A stretch of DNA of 64,000 nucleotides from an uncultured Christensenellaceae bacterium (lineage in GTDB: Bacteria; Bacillota; Clostridia; Christensenellales; CAG-314): positions 1-64,000 of the forward strand of contig CAJUNH010000008.1 in the NCBI GenBank assembly GCA_910587795.1, read 5' to 3'. Below are positions 1 to 10,943 of the stretch, in pieces. The stretch's first letter is position 1. Every line of letters starts with the position of its first letter. Below the pieces are notes generated by a model. The model did no database searches and had not been told where the DNA came from. It worked only from the letters and a program-made list of their open reading frames with translations. Position numbers and translations under genes: made by a program.

Positions 1-2
1 TC

Positions 3-3000
3 GACGGTACCTCTCACTTCGCTGTCGGTCTCTTCCATAAAATTAACGGCGGTAAAGTTTATGACCTTACCATCGATTCCTCTATTAAATTTACTATGAA
101 AACAAATATTAATGGGAGCGGATATATTTATATGGGCAGTCTTGCTGCTGTCGCAAATAGCGCTACCGTTGTAAACGTAAGTTCCTCTGTAAGTATTAGT
201 CTTTCTCAAACAGGTACCGCAAAAGTTACTATGGCTAATATAGGCGGTATGTGTGGTTCTTTTAACAGTAGTAAAATATATAAAAGCTCTTGGAACGGTA
301 CAATTTATTATAGGTCTTCCGGTTCTCAGATTACAGCAAACATGAATACAGGACCGATGGTTGCGGGGTTTTTTGGTTATGCAAGTACTGTTGTTATCGA
401 TCAATGTTATGTTAGCGGTACTGTGTCGGCAGAACATAACGGAGCAAGATTGGGAGGTTTGATAGGTCAGCCTTCTTGTAGCGGAAACGGTACGTTTACG
501 GTATCTAACGTTGTGATAAACGTTGCTGTTAAAATGTTGGGTACTAATGTATATGTTTCCGATTTAGGTATTTTTATGGGGGAAGATCCGCATCAACAGA
601 TGCAGGAAAACCCTTCAAGTACCTATAACTATAAATTTTCTAAAATATATATAGTCGGTAATTCCAAAGTATATCAAGGTACGGCAGACAAAACAGGTAT
701 TTATGCAATATACGGTACTGAAAATAACGGTACTGTAGCTGATCGTCAAAAAACAACAAGCGGTGTGTATTTGCCCATAGCGTCAAGTATTCCGGTTTAC
801 CCGACAAATCAACAAACAGCTGCTGTCGATACAAAATCGGGTTCTACCGCCAATGTGGTTACCGAAGCTAACAAAAATTCCGCTATTACTAATAACTTCT
901 CTGTCTCGTCCTCGGGAACGGTTACGAGTAAGTTATCAGGCACGGGAAATATATCCTACGTAATCGGCAGAGGAGCAAGCTGGGGCGGATCCGGTTCCGC
1001 GCCCAAAACGTACACCGTAAAATCCACGGCGCAAACAATTACGGCGGGCGTTGCTACGGTTCCCACGCGTACGGGTTACACCTTTAAAGGTTGGTCCTTA
1101 ACGGGTCCCACGGGCGGCACCCCCACAACGGGCAAGTACGTTATCCCCGCAAACCAAAAGGGCAACATCAACGTTTACGCCGTTTGGGAAACGAAAGACT
1201 TTTCGGGTACCGCTCCCGCCGGCGTAACGGTAGTGTACGGCAGCGACGCAACTTTGTCGGCGGCTGCTTTAACGCACGCTGCGGGCACAACCAGTACCGA
1301 ATACGGTGTTACTATCACGTATCAATGGAAAACTTCTACCGGAAGCAACATCAGCGGCGCAACCGGCAGTACGTACAAAATTACAAAACCCGGCTACACT
1401 GCGGGCACAAACTATCAGGTAACTGTTACGGCTACGCCTAAGGACGGCATTACGCCCGCAAGGACGCACACGTACACCGTGTCGTTAAAGGTCAACCGTC
1501 AGGGAGTTGCCGTGCCCGTCGCTAAAACAGGGCTTATATATAACGGCAGCGTCCAAACCGGCGTAAGCACCACAAACACGCTTATAACGTTAGGCGGAGC
1601 CACAACAGGTACGGCGGCAGGCTCGTACAACGCTACGGCGGCGTTACCCAACGGAAACTACTGTTGGGGTTCTAACGGCGGCACCGATACCGCGCAAAAG
1701 ACTATCACCTGGACGATAGCCAAGGCTTCCGTTGCCGTTCCGTCCGTTACGGGCACGTCTTTTGTGTACAACGCTGCGGCACAAAGCCCGACGCCTTCGG
1801 CGATAGAAACTGCTTTAGTAACCCTTACAAACACCGCGCAAACGGACGTTGGAAGCTATACTACGACGTTTGCTCTTAAAGATACCAGAAACTACAAATG
1901 GGCTGTCGCGCAAAGCGGCAAAGGCGAAAGCGACGCTTACGTATTTAATTGGGCTATCACAAAAGCGGATATCACCTTAACCGCGCCCACGTACGACGCA
2001 ACCCTTGTAGGCGGCGGCAGCGACGGCAAAACGTACATCGGTATGACGGTTGCCGACCTTGTTATCAACCAAAGCAGCGGTTCTCACGTACGCAAGGACA
2101 GTACCTCTAACGTTGTAGGTACATGGAGTTGGGTACCCGCTACAACTACGAAAATTACCGAAAGCACAACCTTTAAAGCTAAGTTTACGCCTACCGACAC
2201 CAAAAACTACAATGCGGCGGAAATAGACGTAACCGTAACCGCAACGCAGCTTTACGTTAACGTTAAGGAAATTTTAATAAAGTTCTATAACGGCGCTACG
2301 GAAATAGACTTAGGTTCTCTTAATATGGCGTTGGCAAGCGACCGCGTTATTGCGCGCAGTATAACCAATACCGAAACCGCCCTTGCAAGCGCAACCGTAA
2401 AATTCCCCGTTGACTACAACGGAAGCTTTAACCTTGCCCTTCTTAGCAGCACGCAGGACGGCGATAAGGTAAACGGCGTAACAATCGACTGGCAGCGTCC
2501 CACGGGTTATACGATGTCGTTCTATTCCTCATCTAACGGAACAGGCAAAATTACCAGTACCACATTAACAGGTATAACGGCAGACCGTAACGTATACATC
2601 GGCTACGACGCAAACGACGTCGACTACACGATTGTAACGGTATTGCAGGACTTAAAAACGCAGGCGGACGGTTCGCACACCGAACAAACCCCGTGGGTAA
2701 GCCGCATTATCGAGTTGTTGGACGATCCTGACGATTCCAGTTTGCAAACCGCAATCGACGCGGGACTTTTAAGAGTACAAAAATTTAAGGCGGCGGCAGG
2801 TTCCCGCGTAAGCCACGCTGCGGAAAATATCGAAGGATTTAAGCGTGTAAGCGCATTGACGGTGGAAGGCGACAACGACGCAAGCCACGTATACAAGACC
2901 GACAACACAAGCAAGCTTGTACTCGGTTCCGGTCATACCGTGCTTATTACGTACTATCAGCGCAACAGCTACACCGTACACTGGGAATACCGCGGAGGCG

Positions 3001-6000
3001 TAACCACACATCCGAGCGATCCCGATAAAACAATAAACGACTCGCTTGATATGTCTTATCAATACGGCGAAGCGTTTGTAAACGTTGCGGATCCTACGTT
3101 CCCCAGCTCCGGTTACAACTTCGGCGGATGGTATGCAGACTATCAGCTTAGCACCGTTGCTCAAATCCCCGCAACAATGCCGGCGGAAAACGTCAATCTC
3201 TATGCGCGTTTGGTTGCGCAAGTGTACGACCTTAAATACGATTACAACTTGTCTACGCTGCTTGTATCCTTAGGCTTTACAGGCGCGGCGACGGTATTAA
3301 ATCCGTATTCCGCAACGCTTAACCCCTCTATGGCGAACGTTGCAGACAACGGTCCTTCGTCGTTTACGATAGACCAAGTAATTTCCAGCGGCGTACTGCG
3401 TTTGGGCACGCCTGCAATGGACGGCTTTAAGTTTGTAGGTTGGGCGTACTACGACGAAGAAAACGACGCTCAGCACAGAAACCCCATTATAATAAAAGGT
3501 ATATCCGCAGCGGACGCTACAAGCGAAATCATTGCCAAAAACCACGGCTGCACACTGTACGCTATGTGGGAAAGCGAGCGTATGGCAGTAACTATCGACC
3601 TTAACGGCGGTAACCGTTTAAGCGGTACCAGCGCAGTACGTAACGGAACGCTGCAGGTTATCGACGAAAGATTTGCAGATCCTACTTCCGGCAAGTATTT
3701 GCGTCCCACGCGCAGCGGTTACGAATTTGTAGGCTGGACGCTTGACGACGGCACTCCGCTTAACGCAGGTATGCGTTGGGACTGGAAAGCCAACGGCTCC
3801 ATTATAAGAGCGCAATGGAAAGCGGTGCCTATCACAATCGAAATGACGGAATCCGCATATAACAGCGGACACTGGGAGTCGGCAACCTTTGTAGCCAACG
3901 GCGACGGCGCCGACGGAGAGGAACACGATTTTGAATACTCTTTGGAAGAAGGACTTATATTTAGAGGCAACACCTTAGTAATCAACATCGTACCTTACGA
4001 CGGATACGAAGTCGACCGTATTACTGTGGGCGGTTCTACGTACATTAACGGTTCTACAATGACCGTAGGTACTTACCGCGACAATAAAATTATTGTAGAC
4101 GTGCGTTTTGTAGCACGCGTTTACACCGTTACGTACAACTGGGACGGCGGCAGCTACGTAGGCAGCACTGCTTACCAACGTACGTTTACCGTTGCCGACG
4201 TTGAAGACGATACTTACAATCCCTTTAAACTTATCGGCGGCGACCTTGTAAAACGTACCGGTTACATCTTTGACGGTTGGACTACCGCCTCCGGAGATTC
4301 TGTAGGTCAGGCAGACCAGCAGATAAGCGAAATCGACGCATTCTATCAATTTAACGGACGTAACGTAACGCTTACGGCTAACTGGCGTGCTGCACCCGTT
4401 ACAATGATCTACAACAACAACTTTACATCCACCGGCAGCGACGGTATGGGCGTAGAGGAATACGAGGAAAACAGACCTACCGTAATTTACACGGGCGCAA
4501 CCTTTGACTTGTGGCAGCCCGACTCGCAGCCGTTTGTACCTGCAAACCGCGAGCTTATCGGTTGGTCTACCGAACCTAACGGCGAAATCGCGTATGCGGT
4601 AAGCTACCGCTTTGTTGCCAACGGCGAACAAAGTAAGTTCGAACCTCAACCCGTAAGCTACACCGTACGCGCAACCGAGGACAACACAAACACGCTGTAT
4701 GCAATTTGGCGTGTAACCAACGTTCAGTACGTTGCATACGAAGCTTTAAACAACAACACAACGTTTAGCACCGATCCGAGCTACACGGGCGTAACCTTAA
4801 ACGCATATCCGCGTTACGCTTACCAAAAAGAAGACGGACTTACCTTGCAATTTAAGTGGTACAAGGTAGACCCGAGCTGGGGCGTATGGACGCAGGCGGA
4901 CATCGACGCAATTACCAACGAGGACCAACGCAACCAAGCTTCGGCTAACCTCGGCTTGCACAAGATTCCGTCCAACGCAACTCCCGTTAGAACGAGCGAA
5001 GTACTTACAAACGTTGCGGCTGCCGATCAGGTAGATACGCTTAATATCCGTAACGTTGCCGATGCAGGATTGTACATCTGCGCATTGACGGCAAAAGGTA
5101 GTTATTTCTCCGCAGACGGCGGTTTGAAATCGTCTACCGTTACGATGTACGGCGAATTTAACATTGTAATTAACAAGCAGGACTTAAAGGGAATTACGTT
5201 TAAATCTCCCGAACAGCCTTCGGCTTACACAAGCGAAGCTCAAAGCATATTTGTCGAAATGCCGACAGAATGGACGTTCGACGCGGTTAAGGGCGCAGTA
5301 AGACTGCCCGACGGAAGCTACCTCAAAGTTGTATACAACTACTTTGACGCAGCAGACGACAGCGAAAACCCCGTTGCAACACCCGACGCCGTAGTAAACG
5401 TAGGCGACTATTCGGTAGTAGCTACATTCTCCTTTATCGACGACAAGGGCAACTACAACCTGCCCGAAGATATGAGCGCGTCGTACAGCATTACTCCGCG
5501 CCAAATCAACAGTGTAACGTATAAACTGCAAACCAACATCAACGGTACATGGACCGACGTATCTACGTTTGTTAATAACGTATACTCGCGTAATCAATTC
5601 CGTGTTGTTGCGTCCTCTGCCGACGTTATGACGGCGGACAGACAAAACGTAGAATTTGTTATTTACTATGACGGCGACCAGCTTACCGATCACCGCAACG
5701 GACCCACAAACGTAGGCGATTACTCTGCTTACGCTGCGGAACTTGCAGGCACGGCGGCAGGCAACTACGTTCTGTCCAGCAACGTTGCAACGCAAAACTT
5801 TAACATTATACGTGCAACGCACGACTTAGGCATAACGCTTAACAATTCTACCGTTAAGTACAACGGCGACAAAGATACTGCCGGTACTATTCAAACGTTG
5901 CCCGATATCGTAATTACGGAAGGCGGCAAGCCCGTAACCGTAATAAAAGATACGGACGCTGCAAACATAGATTATATCCAACTTGCAGACGGCAGTATGC

Positions 6001-9000
6001 TTATGCTTACGTACACCGTTACACGTAACGACGTAAGTTCGTTTAACGAAGATTTAACCGGTCAGCGCGGAGCAATCCACGCAGGTAACTACACCGTAAC
6101 GGTACAGTTTACCGAAGTTAACGCAGGCGACGAAATTAACTTTAACCCCGTAGACGACAAAACGGCTACTTTGGTTATCGAAAAGATACCGTACAGCGGC
6201 GCTAACGGAGTAGCGGGACTGTCCGACGAGGAACTTAACCGCTATGTAGACAACGACGGTTCTACGCCTAACCTTAACGGTTTCGGCGATAACCACAGCG
6301 TAGCGTTTAACCCCGACGCGTCTGTTGTTTACAAACCCGTATTAAATTTGGACAGCACCAAGTTTAGAGTGACGTACACGTACGAGGTTTACGACGAAAG
6401 CGTACGCGCATTTAAGGCAATGGATAAGGAAGCTGCGGACAAGGGACTTTCTGCGGCAGGCTTGTACCGCGTATCGGCGGCTATCGTGTATATCGATCCG
6501 CAATACGTAAACGACTACGAAGAACTCGGCGGAAAGGTAGTGGAATTGCGTATCACTCCGGGTGTATTGAAGGAAATCAAGGCGGAATACAACGCTCTTC
6601 CCAGCGAAAATTACACTTACGGCGACGCGTTTAACTTCTACTATTACAGCAGCGGCGAATATCGCTTAAAGATTATGGCGATTTACGTTGGTTTTGAAAG
6701 CACGCCTGCAGTATTGGAAAACCGCAGCGTACAGTTCCTTGACGAAAACGGCGATGCGTTTACCGTATTTAACCGTGCTTCCCGTAAGGAAGACGGTAGT
6801 AAGATTACCGAAACGACGGATGACTATACTATTGTAGCGTCTGTTTACGGAATGACCACACCCTTTACGGTACCCGTTAAACAAGCGCATTTGGATAGCA
6901 AAGACATCAACTTTGACGATAACAATATCCGTTTTGTAAGCACAGGCTTCGAATATACTACAAACTTTGACGGTCAAGGTCACATCCCCGGTCTTGCGGG
7001 CGCAGACAGCAACTACAACTTTGTAGGCGTTATCGAAGGCGACTTAAAGAAGGGCGACGTAGAACCGGTTTACAAGTATACAACAGGCGCTTCGGGCGGA
7101 TCTAAGTTGGATATGCCCGCGGAAGGCTTTATTGATTACGGCACAACTTATCTAGAAGTAACGTTTAACAATAACAATACCAACTATGCGCCTATCCCCG
7201 ATACGACGGTATTGTCTACAAAGGTTATAATCAAGCAGCGCATTTTGCAAGCCGACGATATTTTGTGGCAGTACAGCACAAAGAGCTTTAACGATGCTAC
7301 CGCAAACGATATAGTAACGTTGGAATCCAACGAAACGCTGCCTTACCGCGGAGAGGACGGTTACAACGTACGCGCGGTATACCGTAACCTTAAACAGAAC
7401 AATCAAACCGCAGACGATTACTACCTGACGGTAGGACAAATCGGCGACAGCTCGCAGAGCACAATCAACATTAACAACGCTAAGTCTTACGACGTTGCAA
7501 TTAAAGCTTTGCTGCCCAGCGGCGAAAGCACGGCTACTCACGAAAGCCGTAACTATGCGCTTGCAGACAGCAGTATGAAAGTTGCCGTAGTGGTAAGCCC
7601 CAAAGTTGTAAATATCAATTGGGTGCTTAACGACAATGCGGCTGACAAATCTTTGACGTTTAACGGCAAAGACCAGCTTAACGGCAGCACGGCTAACGTT
7701 AAAGCGACGTTTGTAAAGAATGCGGACGGCGAAACAGCCGCAACTAACGCAACGATCAGCGTTGTGACAGACAGCAGCGATTACGCAGTACTTAAAAACG
7801 TAGGTATGTATATGCTGCACGCCGACTTAGGCGACAGTAACTACACGGCAAGCAATGACGACTTCTCGGTGGCAATCGACAAGTACGTTGTTACGACGGA
7901 TAACACAAGCGATATCGCTTGGGCATACGGCGAAGACAACATAGCAATCACGGCGGACAATCATACGGTGGTTTACTTCGGTAAAGACTTAGACGCCAAC
8001 TTGTCCTTTACGGATTTGGAAAACACAAAAGTAACCGTTAAGGTCGGTCAAAACGGCAATGTTGTACGCAACGCAGGCAGTTACATTTTAAGTGCAATTG
8101 AAGTACTTGCAAACTACGACTTGTCTAAGTTAAGCCAGGCGTTTGAAATTGAAAAATGCCCTGTAACCGTTAACTGGACGAACAAGGACGCAGAACGCGT
8201 TTACAACGGTACAAATTATACCGTACTTGCTACGGCAGACCCCGTCGGCGACGATATCGGCAGGACGATTATCGAATTGTCCGGTAACGACGAAACAAAC
8301 GCCAACAAGACGGAAACCGACAAGTATACTGCAACGGCAAAACTCAGCAGCGAATTTTCCGTAAACTATCAGTTGGTGAACGGTACCGCTAACGTGGAAT
8401 CCGTATCCATAGACTGGCGTATCGAAAAGAAGACCGTTAGACTGATTTGGGATATTGCAAGACTTGTTTATGCCGAGGGCAATTCGTTAACCGACTGGTC
8501 CGTAAGGGCTGACGGCACCGACGTAGTGGAAGGCGATACGCCTGTTGTTACGACTGTTATTTACGATAAGGATAACGTTAACCCCATTGCAAACAATGCG
8601 TTTACGGTAGCGGGTACGTACACCGTACGTATCACGGCTGTATCCGACGACAACTACGTTGTTGCGGCGGACGACTTAACAAAGACCGTGACGGTTGCAA
8701 AGGCGCGTCCCGTAATCGACAGCGTAGTTTACAACGAGTACGACGCTATCAACTCTACGTATCAAGGAAACAACGGCTTGCGCGACGACAAGTTGACTTA
8801 CAACAGTAACGGCGTGGCAGGTAAGCTTACCTTTACGGGCGGCGGCGAAAACGTTGACCTTTCTAAGGCTCAAAACGGCCGTTATATCCCCTGTACGTTT
8901 ACTCCCGACGATTTGGCTAACTACGAAGTTGTATCTTACAACGACTTGGTTATCGACGTGCTGCAAGACAGAATTACACACGTAGCAAACGTTAAGGACA

Positions 9001-10940
9001 GCCTAACATACAGCGTAAATCAAACGATAACCGCTATGGCGTTTAAGATTTACTTTGTATATGCAAGCTACTACGTAGACGGTACTAACAGTCAGGAATA
9101 CGGACGCAGAGACGTTATCAATATGAACGAGTACACGAAGTACGGCGTAGTATTTATGCTTAACCGCACTATCGAAAACGCTCCTCGCGTACAACTTACA
9201 AACACTCAGGGTCACACCTTTGAAATGGCAGACCTTAACGACTCCACATCCAACACTCTTTTGGTAGATATTATTACAAACGACTATACCGGATCGGTAG
9301 AAATCATTCTTGTATCTGCCTTGCCCGAAGCGTTGCATATTGCAAACGAGGAAGAGCTGTTGGCTCGCAGATACTTTGTAGGCTCCACGTTCGATAAGAA
9401 TTGGGTACAGTTTACAGCCGATTACAAAGATACCGAGAGCGGAAGCGTATCCAGTGATTTGATTACGTGCGATACTGTTCAGCTGCTTAACGTAGGCGAA
9501 CAAGTAATTAAGTTTACTTACGTAGTAGGTTCTCAAATTGTTACAGCTTCTATTAAGATTATAGTAGAAGACAAAATTGTTGTAACTCCTAAGTTTGAAG
9601 ACTCTACGTACAGATGGACGGAAGACGGACTTGATGTGCACGAAATTATTAAAGAAGTCGTACGCACAAACAAAGGCGAAGATTTGCCCGAAGGTATCAG
9701 CATTGCAGTAACAATGCAAGACGGTACGCCCGTTGCGTTGGTATTGGCAGACGGTGAAGATTCCCGCGAATTTAAGCTTTTGATTAAGTTTACCGTAGAC
9801 GAAACAATGTATTATCCCATCGAAGACCTGCAAGGTACGATTACGTTAGTAAGAATTGCCGCAGATATCGACAACGCTACTCTTAAAGGACCTTGGGGCG
9901 ACGGCGAACCGTTAAGCAAGACCGATCTGTTCTATACTGGCAGCGCTCTTGACGAAGCGGCTTACGGCTTACGCGCTCCCAGCACCATAAGCGACGCGTT
10001 GGGTACGTACGAAGTTTCCGCGGCAACATATAAGATTCGTTACAGCGAAGGCGGTTTGCTGAGCGAAAGCGTTACGGAAATCCGTATCGTAGGTATATAC
10101 GAAATCGTTGCAACGTTTAAGATTACGTCTGCAGACGGCAAAGTAACGTTCTCCATTACGCGCAGTTATACGATCGAATTGAAAAAGGCTGCAAACGAAA
10201 TTACCGAATTTACAATCGGTAACTGGATTGAAGGCGAAGAAGCAAAATCTCCCCTTGCAACCTCTAAATTCGGCGAAATTATCTTTGCTTACGAAGGTAT
10301 AAACGGCACCGATTACTACAGAAGCAGCGTTGCGCCTACAAAGGCGGGTAATTACCGTGTAATTGCGTATGTTGACGGAACAACAAACTACGACGGCGTT
10401 GACGAAATGTTTGTAGAGTTTACCGTTACTCAACCGCAAATAAGCGCGAAGGACGACGAAGGAAACGAAATTGCAACCATTACGGGCTCCGACGGCAAAG
10501 GCGTAACGCCCGGCTACAGCTTAAAAGTAGACGTTATTGCCGACACCAGCGCTTTGGGAACAAACTTGCGTAAGCAAATTGTAATGGGCGGTTACGATAT
10601 CAGCATTGTTGACGCTACCGGTAACGTTGTAGAAAACCCCGGCGAATACACGGTTAAACTGTTGTTGACGGCGGAACAACTTGCAGCTAAAAACCTTAAG
10701 ATTTATACCGTTGACGAATACGGCACAGCTACCGAAATTACCAACGGCAAGATAGAAGGCGATTATATGGTATTTACGACAAGCGACTTTAACGGCGAGT
10801 TTATACTCTCTGCTCGCGATGTGGCTGCTGACCAGCAAATGGCTTGGATCATCGGTTTGTCGGTAGGCGGACTTGTTGTAGTCATAGCGATTGTAGCATT
10901 AATAGTAGTTGTTGTTAAAAAGAAAAAGGAGAACGACTAG
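3..10940 (+). CDS. Giant MBG/InlB-repeat surface protein, 5' end outside the window
   Basis: The frame is open from base 3 with no stop, so the first ATG at 96 is internal and the gene begins upstream of the window. At least 3,645 codons are present. In order I see GLUG-like glycine-rich repeats (about 100-560); an InlB B-type repeat ending in the usual GW...W pattern (about 1005-1195); MBG-like beta domains with YNG and NY...W patterns (1200-2250); five more InlB-type repeats (about 2960-4710); many further MBG and Ig-like domains (4740-10440); and a stalk-like domain. It ends with one membrane helix (10844-10915) and a KKKKE tail, so the body should be outside the cell. Cysteines are very few. 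The role is probably adhesion or surface structure; no catalytic motif is visible. The first 0.9 kb uses AT-richer codons than the rest. The next gene starts 3 bases after the stop. Confidence 0.85.
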   Translation, partial: DGTSHFAVGLFHKINGGKVYDLTIDSSIKFTMKTNINGSGYIYMGSLAAVANSATVVNVSSSVSISLSQTGTAKVTMANIGGMCGSFNSSKIYKSSWNGTIYYRSSGSQITANMNTGPMVAGFFGYASTVVIDQCYVSGTVSAEHNGARLGGLIGQPSCSGNGTFTVSNVVINVAVKMLGTNVYVSDLGIFMGEDPHQQMQENPSSTYNYKFSKIYIVGNSKVYQGTADKTGIYAIYGTENNGTVADRQKTTSGVYLPIASSIPVYPTNQQTAAVDTKSGSTANVVTEANKNSAITNNFSVSSSGTVTSKLSGTGNISYVIGRGASWGGSGSAPKTYTVKSTAQTITAGVATVPTRTGYTFKGWSLTGPTGGTPTTGKYVIPANQKGNINVYAVWETKDFSGTAPAGVTVVYGSDATLSAAALTHAAGTTSTEYGVTITYQWKTSTGSNISGATGSTYKITKPGYTAGTNYQVTVTATPKDGITPARTHTYTVSLKVNRQGVAVPVAKTGLIYNGSVQTGVSTTNTLITLGGATTGTAAGSYNATAALPNGNYCWGSNGGTDTAQKTITWTIAKASVAVPSVTGTSFVYNAAAQSPTPSAIETALVTLTNTAQTDVGSYTTTFALKDTRNYKWAVAQSGKGESDAYVFNWAITKADITLTAPTYDATLVGGGSDGKTYIGMTVADLVINQSSGSHVRKDSTSNVVGTWSWVPATTTKITESTTFKAKFTPTDTKNYNAAEIDVTVTATQLYVNVKEILIKFYNGATEIDLGSLNMALASDRVIARSITNTETALASATVKFPVDYNGSFNLALLSSTQDGDKVNGVTIDWQRPTGYTMSFYSSSNGTGKITSTTLTGITADRNVYIGYDANDVDYTIVTVLQDLKTQADGSHTEQTPWVSRIIELLDDPDDSSLQTAIDAGLLRVQKFKAAAGSRVSHAAENIEGFKRVSALTVEGDNDASHVYKTDNTSKLVLGSGHTVLITYYQRNSYTVHWEYRGGVTTHPSDPDKTINDSLDMSYQYGEAFVNVADPTFPSSGYNFGGWYADYQLSTVAQIPATMPAENVNLYARLVAQVYDLKYDYNLSTLLVSLGFTGAATVLNPYSATLNPSMANVADNGPSSFTIDQVISSGVLRLGTPAMDGFKFVGWAYYDEENDAQHRNPIIIKGISAADATSEIIAKNHGCTLYAMWESERMAVTIDLNGGNRLSGTSAVRNGTLQVIDERFADPTSGKYLRPTRSGYEFVGWTLDDGTPLNAGMRWDWKANGSIIRAQWKAVPITIEMTESAYNSGHWESATFVANGDGADGEEHDFEYSLEEGLIFRGNTLVINIVPYDGYEVDRITVGGSTYINGSTMTVGTYRDNKIIVDVRFVARVYTVTYNWDGGSYVGSTAYQRTFTVADVEDDTYNPFKLIGGDLVKRTGYIFDGWTTASGDSVGQADQQISEIDAFYQFNGRNVTLTANWRAAPVTMIYNNNFTSTGSDGMGVEEYEENRPTVIYTGATFDLWQPDSQPFVPANRELIGWSTEPNGEIAYAVSYRFVANGEQSKFEPQPVSYTVRATEDNTNTLYAIWRVTNVQYVAYEALNNNTTFSTDPSYTGVTLNAYPRYAYQKEDGLTLQFKWYKVDPSWGVWTQADIDAITNEDQRNQASANLGLHKIPSNATPVRTSEVLTNVAAADQVDTLNIRNVADAGLYICALTAKGSYFSADGGLKSSTVTMYGEFNIVINKQDLKGITFKSPEQPSAYTSEAQSIFVEMPTEWTFDAVKGAVRLPDGSYLKVVYNYFDAADDSENPVATPDAVVNVGDYSVVATFSFIDDKGNYNLPEDMSASYSITPRQINSVTYKLQTNINGTWTDVSTFVNNVYSRNQFRVVASSADVMTADRQNVEFVIYYDGDQLTDHRNGPTNVGDYSAYAAELAGTAAGNYVLSSNVATQNFNIIRATHDLGITLNNSTVKYNGDKDTAGTIQTLPDIVITEGGKPVTVIKDTDAANIDYIQLADGSMLMLTYTVTRNDVSSFNEDLTGQRGAIHAGNYTVTVQFTEVNAGDEINFNPVDDKTATLVIEKIPYSGANGVAGLSDEELNRYVDNDGSTPNLNGFGDNHSVAFNPDASVVYKPVLNLDSTKFRVTYTYEVYDESVRAFKAMDKEAADKGLSAAGLYRVSAAIVYIDPQYVNDYEELGGKVVELRITPGVLKEIKAEYNALPSENYTYGDAFNFYYYSSGEYRLKIMAIYVGFESTPAVLENRSVQFLDENGDAFTVFNRASRKEDGSKITETTDDYTIVASVYGMTTPFTVPVKQAHLDSKDINFDDNNIRFVSTGFEYTTNFDGQGHIPGLAGADSNYNFVGVIEGDLKKGDVEPVYKYTTGASGGSKLDMPAEGFIDYGTTYLEVTFNNNNTNYAPIPDTTVLSTKVIIKQRILQADDILWQYSTKSFNDATANDIVTLESNETLPYRGEDGYNVRAVYRNLKQNNQTADDYYLTVGQIGDSSQSTININNAKSYDVAIKALLPSGESTATHESRNYALADSSMKVAVVVSPKVVNINWVLNDNAADKSLTFNGKDQLNGSTANVKATFVKNADGETAATNATISVVTDSSDYAVLKNVGMYMLHADLGDSNYTASNDDFSVAIDKYVVTTDNTSDIAWAYGEDNIAITADNHTVVYFGKDLDANLSFTDLENTKVTVKVGQNGNVVRNAGSYILSAIEVLANYDLSKLSQAFEIEKCPVTVNWTNKDAERVYNGTNYTVLATADPVGDDIGRTIIELSGNDETNANKTETDKYTATAKLSSEFSVNYQLVNGTANVESVSIDWRIEKKTVRLIWDIARLVYAEGNSLTDWSVRADGTDVVEGDTPVVTTVIYDKDNVNPIANNAFTVAGTYTVRITAVSDDNYVVAADDLTKTVTVAKARPVIDSVVYNEYDAINSTYQGNNGLRDDKLTYNSNGVAGKLTFTGGGENVDLSKAQNGRYIPCTFTPDDLANYEVVSYNDLVIDVLQDRITHVANVKDSLTYSVNQTITAMAFKIYFVYASYYVDGTNSQEYGRRDVINMNEYTKYGVVFMLNRTIENAPRVQLTNTQGHTFEMADLNDSTSNTLLVDIITNDYTGSVEIILVSALPEALHIANEEELLARRYFVGSTFDKNWVQFTADYKDTESGSVSSDLITCDTVQLLNVGEQVIKFTYVVGSQIVTASIKIIVEDKIVVTPKFEDSTYRWTEDGLDVHEIIKEVVRTNKGEDLPEGISIAVTMQDGTPVALVLADGEDSREFKLLIKFTVDETMYYPIEDLQGTITLVRIAADIDNATLKGPWGDGEPLSKTDLFYTGSALDEAAYGLRAPSTISDALGTYEVSAATYKIRYSEGGLLSESVTEIRIVGIYEIVATFKITSADGKVTFSITRSYTIELKKAANEITEFTIGNWIEGEEAKSPLATSKFGEIIFAYEGINGTDYYRSSVAPTKAGNYRVIAYVDGTTNYDGVDEMFVEFTVTQPQISAKDDEGNEIATITGSDGKGVTPGYSLKVDVIADTSALGTNLRKQIVMGGYDISIVDATGNVVENPGEYTVKLLLTAEQLAAKNLKIYTVDEYGTATEITNGKIEGDYMVFTTSDFNGEFILSARDVAADQQMAWIIGLSVGGLVVVIAIVALIVVVVKKKKEND

Positions 10941-10943
10941 ACA

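Noticed and set aside
7152..7820. Long minus-strand ORF of 222 codons, and others such as 9003-9833, within the giant gene
   Set aside because: They mirror codon patterns of the plus-strand repeats, lack ribosome binding sites, and encode Cys/Tyr/Val-rich sequences typical of antisense frames.
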